Positions 36,085 through 43,535 of a stretch of 64,000 nt of DNA are shown here, one piece after another (position 1 is the stretch's first letter; each line of letters opens with the position of its first letter). A model generated the notes under the pieces. That model made no database searches. It was not told the origin of the DNA and saw nothing but the letters and a program-made list of their open reading frames with translations. The translations under genes and the position numbers were made by a program. Source of the stretch: Saprospiraceae bacterium (GTDB lineage: Bacteria > Bacteroidota > Bacteroidia > Chitinophagales > Saprospiraceae); the NCBI GenBank assembly GCA_020631405.1, contig JAHDHH010000002.1, positions 1 through 64,000 of the forward strand. The letters are read 5' to 3'.

Positions 36085-37539
36085 CTAGAGCTTTATTACT
36101 TTATCAGAATAAATTTTGCCATTAACCTCAATAAAATACAAGTAAAAACCGCTAACTAGTTCATTAAATGGCACACTTGTTTTTGTACTACTTAACTCTA
36201 TATTTTGATGAATAACAGTTTGTCCTTTTGAATTTTGTATGACCAAAACTCCATTAGAATTAATTAAGGACGGCGAGATATCCAAAATCAAATCATTCAT
36301 TATTGGATTTTGAACAATTGCTATCTTGTCCTCAGCGTCAGAGATTTTATAGACTAAGTCATTATCTTGAAGTGTCATAACAGAACAATCTTTACCTTCT
36401 TGGAAGTAATAACTGTCTGTAACTGTTCCACTATCACAACCATCATCATAACTGATATCGAGCCTATAACATTGGCAATCAATATTATCTGGTACAGTCA
36501 TAGAAAATGGTCCAATGATAAACATGTTAGAAATATTTACAGTTGTCTCAGGTATAATAATGTTACCTTGATTACCAGTATCACAATTTCTATCAACCAA
36601 AGTGTAACTAAGCTCTGAGCTTGAATTATACTCTACATTATAGAATGTAAACTTGAATTGATTAAAAAGAAGATCGAATGTATCAACACCACCTGTCATT
36701 TGAGTGCCTGGTGGAGATGTTGCTGGTACTACAGTTGAAGTATTTGGTGCAAAACCCACTGTTACATAACTATCATAAGATAAGTTGTTTTCTGCTGATA
36801 TGTAAATATGTTTCGTTGTACTTACACTACAATTGTTATTGCTAGAACTATCACAACAGAATCCATACTTTAAGACATATGGACCTCCAGCCGGTAAGTC
36901 ATTTATTATAGGGGTCAAATTTATATCATTACTGGTGGTTCTTGTGGAGTCAAAAGCAAGTAAATTACCATCTAAATCGAAGACATCAACCTTTAAACAT
37001 CTATCTGGGTAACCAAAAGAGAGACCTGGAATAGATAATGTAAGTTCGTCACTTGGACATAGTTTAATATCAGGGCTATTTACAGAATTTAATTCAACTT
37101 CGTGTTCAGAAAGTCCGTAATATGTCAATATGTCTCCATTTCCCGGTGTTCTCAATCCTCTAAAATTTTGACCATTAATTTTACCTGTAGTCGGAAGAGT
37201 TTGAAACAGTTGAATCGTACACCTACTAGTATCATTGACTTCGAAATTGCCTGAACTTATAGAGGTTTGCTGCTGCAAGTAACCAGATATTAAGTTGCCT
37301 GGGCAAAACCTACCATCTCGGTCTAGAGTAATCTCTTTACACCAAGGCTCTCCACCCCTTAAAACATAGTGTTTTGTATCTGAATTAGTAAGATCAAGTT
37401 CTTGACCTCCACAAGCATCAATAAATGTATAACATTCACAATCGCTGTTAAGGCTAATGTCAATTTGGGCATTAAGATTATTGCATATCATTGCTAAGTA
37501 CATGACGGTACTAGCAATGAAAAATATCATATTTTTCAT
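36085..37539 (-). CDS. Secreted hypothetical protein with T9SS type A sorting domain
   Basis: 484 residues. A signal peptide (IFFIASTVMYLAMICN) is followed by a cysteine-containing body with no recognised catalytic domain (CECYTFIDACGGQELDL, DRCLKVDVFDLDGNLLAF, CQCYRLDISYDDGC). The C-terminal 75 residues (about 410-484) form a type A T9SS tail (IVQNPIMNDLILDIS, VIQNSKGQTV, GFYLYFIEVNG, DKVIKL). The even cysteine pattern suggests disulfide-stabilised beta domains. It looks AT-richer than the aminopeptidase next to it. Function unknown. Confidence 0.85.
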   Translation of the reverse strand: MKNMIFFIASTVMYLAMICNNLNAQIDISLNSDCECYTFIDACGGQELDLTNSDTKHYVLRGGEPWCKEITLDRDGRFCPGNLISGYLQQQTSISSGNFEVNDTSRCTIQLFQTLPTTGKINGQNFRGLRTPGNGDILTYYGLSEHEVELNSVNSPDIKLCPSDELTLSIPGLSFGYPDRCLKVDVFDLDGNLLAFDSTRTTSNDINLTPIINDLPAGGPYVLKYGFCCDSSSNNNCSVSTTKHIYISAENNLSYDSYVTVGFAPNTSTVVPATSPPGTQMTGGVDTFDLLFNQFKFTFYNVEYNSSSELSYTLVDRNCDTGNQGNIIIPETTVNISNMFIIGPFSMTVPDNIDCQCYRLDISYDDGCDSGTVTDSYYFQEGKDCSVMTLQDNDLVYKISDAEDKIAIVQNPIMNDLILDISPSLINSNGVLVIQNSKGQTVIHQNIELSSTKTSVPFNELVSGFYLYFIEVNGKIYSDKVIKL

Positions 37540-37566
37540 TGTTCAATTTTTTAGTTTAAAATGTTT

Positions 37567-37596
37567 GTTTAAACGGAAGTTGTTTAAACGGAAGTT
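37567..37596. repeat. Tandem 15-bp direct repeat upstream of a T9SS gene
   Basis: GTTTAAACGGAAGTT occurs twice without a gap (37567-37581, 37582-37596), about 30 nt before the ATG at 37539. Each copy contains the palindrome GTTTAAAC. It may be a paired activator or repressor site, or a simple duplication. Confidence 0.6.
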
Positions 37597-37723
37597 GCTG
37601 AACGTTCAAATGTAAGTAACACGTTTCATTTAAACAGAATTAAATTTTGCATTTCTATACCGTTTTTGTTGTATTGTGTTACGCAGGACATATTGAACTA
37701 CTAGAAACGTTTAAGAAAGCCTA

Positions 37724-39523
37724 TCAACTATGACCGTCTATAATGTCAATCAACTCATCACCAAACTTCTCTAACTTGACCTTGCCGATTCCTTCTATCC
37801 CTAGCAATGCTGCTTTAGTTTTGGGTACATCAGATGCTAGATGCTTCAGTGTCCGATCCCCGAAGATGACAAAGGCAGGTACATTCATGTCTTTGGCTCT
37901 AGCGGCTCTCCATGATCTGAGCTTTTGGAAGAGGTCTTTATCTAGATCTAAGGCATTGAGAATGACTTTTTCTTTCTTAGCAGGCTTTGTATAGTCTTGT
38001 TTTTTATAGACAGTGATATCTATTTGTTTTTCTCCTTTGAGGACGGAGGCAGTTAGCGGAGTAGGCTTAAGTTTAGAGTGGTCAGTCACATCAAGTTGGA
38101 TGAGACCTTGATTGATGAATTGAGTGACATAGTGATTCCATTCCAAGAAGCTGAGATCTCGACCTATGCCATAAGTTTTGATTTGGTCATAGCCTTGCAT
38201 CCGGATTTCCTGTTTGAATGAGCCTCTAAGGATATCTACTAACATACCGATACCAACTTGGGCATTAGTCCTAATGATTGCGGATAGGGCCATCTGAGCA
38301 TATTTGGTGCCATCAATGGTAGTCGGAGGATTGATACAGTTGTCACAGTGACCACAGGCCTCTTCTCGATACTCTCCAAAGTAGTTGAGCACTGTATTGG
38401 TCCGACAATTAGCGGAAGTAGCGTAATCCCACATCCTGTCCAACTTTATTGTCTGTACCTCCTTAAATGCTGACTGTGCAGGACTGTCATCGATGAATTT
38501 TTGGAGATTGAGCTTGTCACCCCAAGAGTAGAAGAGTAATGCCTCAGATTCTTCTCCATCTCTACCTGCTCTGCCGATCTCTTGGTAGTAGCCCTCGATA
38601 TTCTTAGGCATATTGTAGTGGATAACCCATCGAATATTGGGTTTGTCAATACCCATACCAAAGGCAATCGTAGCACAGATTACATGTACTTCATCATCCT
38701 GAAACTTCCTTTGGATGTCACTTCTCTCATTGCCAGGTAGACCAGCGTGATAGGCTCTTGCTTTGATGCCTTTTGCGGCTAACTTACTGGCTACCGCTTC
38801 TGTGCTCTTCCTGCTTAGACAATACACTATCCCGCATTCTCTAGGTTTTTGTTGGACAAAGGAGAGTATTTGCTCTATTCTTTTCTGCCCTGGCTTACAA
38901 TAGGTGGTGATATTAGTCCTTTCGAACGAACTGAGGGAGAGGTGGGCATCTTTAAGATTGAGCTGTTTGATAATGTCTTGCTGAGTCGAAGCATCAGCTG
39001 TTGCCGTCAAGGCTATAGTTGGCACCTGTGGGAATAGCTCTTTCAGTCTTCCAAGGGCGACATATTCTGGTCTGAAGTCATTACCCCATACAGAGACACA
39101 GTGAGCTTCATCAATGGCTATTAGTGAGATATTCTGCTGACGTATGTAGTCTTGAAAGTGGGGTGTCATGAGCCGTTCTGGAGAGACATAGAGCAGGGTC
39201 AGCTCTCCTTGCTTGATATCGTATTCTATCTGTGAGATAGTCGCTTGGTCATGGTTGCTATGCATTGCTTCTGCCTTGACACCGAGTTGCTTCATAGCAG
39301 AAACCTGATCATTCATCAAAGCAATTAGAGGAGATATCACTAGAGTCAAACCTTTGAATGCTAGAGCTGGTATCTGGTAGCAAAGCGACTTACCACCACC
39401 AGTAGGCATGATCACTAAACTATCCTTACCTGATAGGGTCAGTTCTATGATTTCTTCTTGGGCTCCTCTAAATGTGGAATAACCAAAGGTATCTTTGAGT
39501 ATTGAGTGAATGTTGCTGATAAT
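37724..39523 (-). CDS. recQ: ATP-dependent DNA helicase RecQ, probable ATT start
   Basis: A superfamily 2 helicase with MPTGGGKS (motif I), DEAHCVSVWG (II), ALTATAD (III), a helicase C domain (HAGLPGNERS, GRAGRDGEES), an RQC zinc region (CGHCDNC) and a C-terminal HRDC domain (RSWRAARAKDMNVPAFVIF). The first GTG (39415) lies just before motif I. Upstream the frame encodes the conserved DTFGYSTFRGAQEEII, so translation must begin earlier. Only ATT codons (best 39521-39523) are available before the in-frame stop near 39539. The coordinates use that ATT, giving about 599 residues. Acts in recombination and fork repair. Confidence 0.92.
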   Translation of the reverse strand: MISNIHSILKDTFGYSTFRGAQEEIIELTLSGKDSLVIMPTGGGKSLCYQIPALAFKGLTLVISPLIALMNDQVSAMKQLGVKAEAMHSNHDQATISQIEYDIKQGELTLLYVSPERLMTPHFQDYIRQQNISLIAIDEAHCVSVWGNDFRPEYVALGRLKELFPQVPTIALTATADASTQQDIIKQLNLKDAHLSLSSFERTNITTYCKPGQKRIEQILSFVQQKPRECGIVYCLSRKSTEAVASKLAAKGIKARAYHAGLPGNERSDIQRKFQDDEVHVICATIAFGMGIDKPNIRWVIHYNMPKNIEGYYQEIGRAGRDGEESEALLFYSWGDKLNLQKFIDDSPAQSAFKEVQTIKLDRMWDYATSANCRTNTVLNYFGEYREEACGHCDNCINPPTTIDGTKYAQMALSAIIRTNAQVGIGMLVDILRGSFKQEIRMQGYDQIKTYGIGRDLSFLEWNHYVTQFINQGLIQLDVTDHSKLKPTPLTASVLKGEKQIDITVYKKQDYTKPAKKEKVILNALDLDKDLFQKLRSWRAARAKDMNVPAFVIFGDRTLKHLASDVPKTKAALLGIEGIGKVKLEKFGDELIDIIDGHS

Positions 39524-39662
39524 ATTGGGTATTAGACCTTAAAATTACAATTTAATCCGATAGAGAACCCAATATGGATGCTATGATGAATAGAGAATAT
39601 TCGACATGAAAAAGAAACGGATAGTTCCAGCTCTTTTTCATGTCAAATGGAATGCACCTTTG

Positions 39663-42194
39663 CTACATGGCAGCTTTAAGCCCACACTCTAAGAACTCAT
39701 CATAAGCATCTACACCTTCTTTGTAGCCTCTAGGAGCAGACATGACTTCTTCTTTAGTGTTCATGATGATGTATAGCGGTTGTGAGTTTTGTTGGAAGTT
39801 AGTGATCTGGAAGTCAGCCCACTTGTTACCTACGTTTCTAAGTTTTTTGTAATCACTCTCTTTTCCTGCATAAAGCAATTCGTCAAGTGCCTCATCATCA
39901 TCTACATAGAGTGATACTAGGACAAAGTCATCATTCAACTTGTTTCTAACCTTATCAACTACCCAGATATGCTCTTCTGTCTTTCTACAATTGACACAAC
40001 CATATCCTGTAAAATCCAAAAATACTGGCTTGTTTACTTCTTTTGCGTAAGCGATACCGTCGTAGTAGTCTTTAAAGCAATTGATATTATTAGCACACTT
40101 GGTATATGATGGATACTTAGCCTTGATTGTTTTGTCTACTTCAGGTGATGGATTGAAGAAGTTGTAGTGTGATGGTGGTGCAAGCCCACTAGTCAAACTT
40201 GGCGTATTATAACTTCCTGTCTTAGGATTAATCGTGAAGCCCATCGCTAGATATGCCACTAATCCAAATGTCGCTGCGATGCCCAACCATCTTCCAGGCT
40301 TGATATCTTTTATCTTGAGTGGACCATCATGCGGGAATCTGATAATACCCATGAGGTAGAGTGCTAGTCCGATAAAAATCAGGATCCATAGTCCTAAGAA
40401 CAACTCGTACCTGAGGAGTCCCCAGTGATTAGTCATATCTGCTACAGACAAGAATTTTAGTGCCAATGCAAGCTCTAAGAACCCAAGTACCACTTTTACG
40501 GTAGTCATCCATGACCCAGACCTAGGCAGTGAATTCAACCAAGCTGGGAAGGCTGCAAAAAGTCCAAAAGGCAAGGCTAGTGCAGTAGAAAATCCAAGCA
40601 TCACCATAAAAGGACCAATGTAGCTACCGCTCGATGCTACTTGTACTAGAGCTGTTCCAATGATAGGTCCTGTACAGGAGAAAGAGACTAGCGCTAATGT
40701 GAATGCCATAAAGAAGATTCCAATCAATCCACCTTTATCGGCCATCTGATCACTCTTAGTTGACCAAGAGCTCGGCAAGGCAATCTCAAAGTAGCCAAAG
40801 AATGAAAAAGCAAAGGCGATGAATATCAAGAAAAACAACGTATTAGCTATCCAATTGGTAGAGAGTCGATTCAGGGCTTCTGGTCCAAGTAAGGCCGTAA
40901 CTGCCAATCCGATTGATACGAAGATTACAATGATTGATAGACCATAGATAAGTCCATTCATCCATCCTTTTCGCTTAGTATCCTTAGTAAAGAAACTTAC
41001 GGTGATCGGGATCATTGGGAAGATACACGGGAGTAGGATTGCTAATAATCCACCCAAGAATCCACCGATGAATATGCCCCACATACTGCTACTCTCTTCT
41101 ACTTCGTCTCCACCACAGTCTGCTTTTGGATTAGAGTAGGTAGAGAATATGGAAGGAATTCGTTGATCTAATATTTTACCATCTGTAGGAGCTGCTTTGT
41201 CAGCAGAAGTACTACCATTTGCCGCCGTTGGGATTGCTGAAGACAGATTGGCAAAGTCAAAACTAAATTCTACATCAGTCGGAGGTAGGCATGTCTTATC
41301 ATTGCAAGTCATATAAGATAAGTAACCTGGATAAGCAACTGACTTGTCTGCCACCTTGACCGTCTGAGTTATTGTAAAGGGTTCGTCATCAAGAAATTTG
41401 ATCACATTAGCACCATCGAAGAGTTTGTCTGGCCCTTCTTTTCTATGGCCGACCTCAGTAGATTCGCCAACAAACGTCAAACCGTCAGTAGATTCGAAGG
41501 TAATTGCTGTAGGCAGTGGACCGCCTTCTTCGGTATATTGTGAGTAGACATTCCAGCCTTTTTCCATGGTGGCTGTGTAGACAAGGTCAAATACTCCACC
41601 TTTCTCTACCACCTTAATGTCCCAAGATACTGGATTGAGCATCCCACCTTTTGGAGGCATCTCCGAGTGTGAGTCATCGGTATTAGCTGCATCTATCCCA
41701 GACACAGCACCAATTGCGCCACTTGTATCACCACCTTTTATTGACTTTAAGTCAAAAGAAAACTCTACAAAATCAGGAGGTAGGCACCTCTTGTCGTCGC
41801 AAGTCATGTACTCGAGTTCACCTGTCATTGGTTTAGAATAGTCAATTGCCTTGACCTTCTGGCGAATGATAAATGGTCTCTTGGATGTGAACTTGGTAAC
41901 ATTTATATCAAACAATGGGTCAATACCTGTTTTCTTCTTACCTAGTTCCTTGGCTTTACCTAGTTTTTCGAATGCTGCTTCGTCAGTATAAGTAATCGTT
42001 GTAGGGACAGGTCCTCCTTCGTCAGTAAATTGAGAGTAGACATTCCATCCCTCGTCAATATCAGCTCTGTAAATAAACATAAACTCGTCACCTTCAAGGT
42101 GCTCAGCAGAGATATCCCATTTGACTGGAGTCAAAATCTGAGCAGACAAAGAAAAGGCGAGAATAAGGCTGAATACAGTAGATAGGAACTTCAT
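39663..42194 (-). CDS. dsbD: Thiol:disulfide interchange protein DsbD with duplicated N-terminal domain
   Basis: 843 residues. After a signal peptide (MKFLSTVFSLILAFSLSAQ) come two homologous DsbD-alpha-like domains, about 20-155 and 185-325. Each has GWNVYSQ(F/Y)T(D/E)EGGP and a cysteine pair in YMTC-x4-CLPP. Then a CcdA-like eight-helix membrane domain with redox cysteines in LLPCIFPMIP and SCTGPIIG, and a C-terminal thioredoxin-like domain with GCVNCRK. It carries electrons from cytoplasmic thioredoxin to periplasmic thiol proteins. The usual E. coli protein has one alpha domain, so two redox-competent copies are unusual. Confidence 0.93.
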   Translation of the reverse strand: MKFLSTVFSLILAFSLSAQILTPVKWDISAEHLEGDEFMFIYRADIDEGWNVYSQFTDEGGPVPTTITYTDEAAFEKLGKAKELGKKKTGIDPLFDINVTKFTSKRPFIIRQKVKAIDYSKPMTGELEYMTCDDKRCLPPDFVEFSFDLKSIKGGDTSGAIGAVSGIDAANTDDSHSEMPPKGGMLNPVSWDIKVVEKGGVFDLVYTATMEKGWNVYSQYTEEGGPLPTAITFESTDGLTFVGESTEVGHRKEGPDKLFDGANVIKFLDDEPFTITQTVKVADKSVAYPGYLSYMTCNDKTCLPPTDVEFSFDFANLSSAIPTAANGSTSADKAAPTDGKILDQRIPSIFSTYSNPKADCGGDEVEESSSMWGIFIGGFLGGLLAILLPCIFPMIPITVSFFTKDTKRKGWMNGLIYGLSIIVIFVSIGLAVTALLGPEALNRLSTNWIANTLFFLIFIAFAFSFFGYFEIALPSSWSTKSDQMADKGGLIGIFFMAFTLALVSFSCTGPIIGTALVQVASSGSYIGPFMVMLGFSTALALPFGLFAAFPAWLNSLPRSGSWMTTVKVVLGFLELALALKFLSVADMTNHWGLLRYELFLGLWILIFIGLALYLMGIIRFPHDGPLKIKDIKPGRWLGIAATFGLVAYLAMGFTINPKTGSYNTPSLTSGLAPPSHYNFFNPSPEVDKTIKAKYPSYTKCANNINCFKDYYDGIAYAKEVNKPVFLDFTGYGCVNCRKTEEHIWVVDKVRNKLNDDFVLVSLYVDDDEALDELLYAGKESDYKKLRNVGNKWADFQITNFQQNSQPLYIIMNTKEEVMSAPRGYKEGVDAYDEFLECGLKAAM

Positions 42195-42367
42195 AGTTTG
42201 ATATGCTTGAATGAGTATTTCGCTTTGTAGATATATATGAATTGCGAAGCTACAAAAAATGTAATGTAAATCTATACGGAGTTAGGGGTCTTGAGTTGTC
42301 AGCAAGCTTACGATTAACTGATGTTTAACACTATAGACTTTCTCCGAATCGATAAGTAGAGTTGTAG

Positions 42368-42454
42368 GATTTTGCTTTTAGGGAAGTAGACGCAGCTGAC
42401 TACAAACTCAATAAAGAAGAATTAGAAAAAGCAATGAGGTATATAGCTGAATAA
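42368..42454 (+). pseudogene. Possible 3' remnant of a lost gene
   Basis: A frame running from just after a TAG to TAA encodes FREVDAADYKLNKEELEK-type helical, charged sequence ending RYIAE, with no usable start for the first 19 codons. The amino-acid content looks protein-like, unlike the flanking spacer. The parent family is not recognised; it may be chance. Confidence 0.25.
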
Positions 42455-42457
42455 TAA

Positions 42458-42492
42458 AAAGCCCATAGCAATGTCATTCACTATAGGCTTTT
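42458..42492 (-). terminator. Hairpin terminator after the beta-repeat secreted protein
   Basis: AAAGCCCATAG (42458-42468) pairs with CTATAGGCTTT (42481-42491), with one mismatch, and is followed on the minus strand by T-rich sequence. It lies 24 nt after the stop of the gene at 42515. Confidence 0.7.
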
Positions 42493-42514
42493 AATCACTA
42501 GGAAACTGTTTTGA

Positions 42515-43432
42515 TTATAGTAGGCTTACTTTGCCGTCTTCTGTTTTGATTAGAATTCTTCCGTTTCCTTCGCATGTCGTATCGATATGTTTTGTTTCAT
42601 CTGTTTGATTCTTGACCAAGTATTTTGCCTCAGCATAATTGAATGCACTATCCTCGTGATTGATGATCACCTGCCCGCAGAATTCTGCTACCTGCATAGA
42701 GACATAGCCATCTTCGCTATGAATATTGAGCCTTGCGTCGGGAGTCGTATTACCACTTACTTTAATGTTACCGTCTTCAGTATTAAGAGTAGCAGTGGTC
42801 AAGGTAGTGTTTTGGAGGTCGATATTGCCATCTTCAACATCAACTGTTAGGATTTCAAATGACGAGTCTTTCGCATTTAGGTCTCCATCAGTAGTGTTAT
42901 AAATTAGGTTGGTCATACAGTTTTCCATGTCAAGACCACCATCATCAGTCTTGATAGTAATTGACTCTCCGATACATTGATTGAGGTGTATATCACCATC
43001 CTGGTTGACTATGGTAATTTCATTATTAATGTTGCTGATAGTATAGTCATCATCTTCACCATTTAGAGTCAGTCTAGTATTCAATGGCACTTCTAGTTCT
43101 ATGGTATAATTGACTTCACCATTGATTGAAATTGAATAATTAAGTTCTTCGTCTTGGTTTGCAATGTCTGAGATAGCGAGCCCAACTTCTGTAGGGATGA
43201 CCTGTAGTTCGAAGGGTTTGTTGGTCCAATATTTACCAATGACTTGGCGTTCTACTTTGATTAAGACATCTGATCTGTCAGTGCCGACTATTGTGATGTC
43301 TGCATCATTTGTTAGCATTGTAATCATACCTTGATCAGTGATTGGGTAGACTTCATTGAAACTATAATTTTCTTGAGCAAATGTTGGCGTGAAGCCGAAT
43401 AGGATAAGTAGAGTTTTGATAATATTTTTCAT
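42515..43432 (-). CDS. Secreted DUF4097-like beta-repeat protein
   Basis: About 305 residues from ATG 43432, where a signal peptide begins (MKNIIKTLLILFGF, cleavage after TFAQ); the longer frame from 43474 adds only unlikely sequence. The body is a run of short beta-strand repeats with recurrent NxDGDIxL or TEDGNIKV motifs (NQDGDIHL, TTDGDLNA, VEDGNIDL, TEDGNIKV, SEDGYVSM, TEDGKVSLL). This predicts a beta-solenoid like the DUF4097 putative-adhesin family. No T9SS tail is visible, so it is probably periplasmic or outer-membrane associated. Divergent from the GH92 gene. Confidence 0.75.
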   Translation of the reverse strand: MKNIIKTLLILFGFTPTFAQENYSFNEVYPITDQGMITMLTNDADITIVGTDRSDVLIKVERQVIGKYWTNKPFELQVIPTEVGLAISDIANQDEELNYSISINGEVNYTIELEVPLNTRLTLNGEDDDYTISNINNEITIVNQDGDIHLNQCIGESITIKTDDGGLDMENCMTNLIYNTTDGDLNAKDSSFEILTVDVEDGNIDLQNTTLTTATLNTEDGNIKVSGNTTPDARLNIHSEDGYVSMQVAEFCGQVIINHEDSAFNYAEAKYLVKNQTDETKHIDTTCEGNGRILIKTEDGKVSLL

Positions 43433-43507
43433 AATGTTGCTTGTTTTGTGAAGAGTACGCAGCTGAGATATCAAAAGTTACAAGGATGGCCAAGCAATTA
43501 TTTTTCT

Positions 43508-43515
43508 TAAGTTTG
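43508..43515 (+). promoter_or_regulatory. Candidate -7 box TAAGTTTG of the GH92 gene
   Basis: TAAGTTTG matches TAnnTTTG 20 nt before the GH92 ATG, predicting a leader near 14 nt. The -33 element is unclear. Confidence 0.4.
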
Positions 43516-43535
43516 GAATACACAAGATCTTTTTC

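Larger units (their letters stand above)
42195..42514. other. 320-bp intergenic region with a gene remnant and a terminator
   Basis: Between the dsbD start and the end of the next minus-strand gene. Near dsbD the sequence is A/T-rich and may hold its promoter (a near-match TAGCTTCG on the minus strand at about 42245). The middle contains a 28-codon plus-strand frame without a start (42368-42454). The right end holds a terminator hairpin at 42458-42492. No RNA gene was recognised. Confidence 0.5.
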
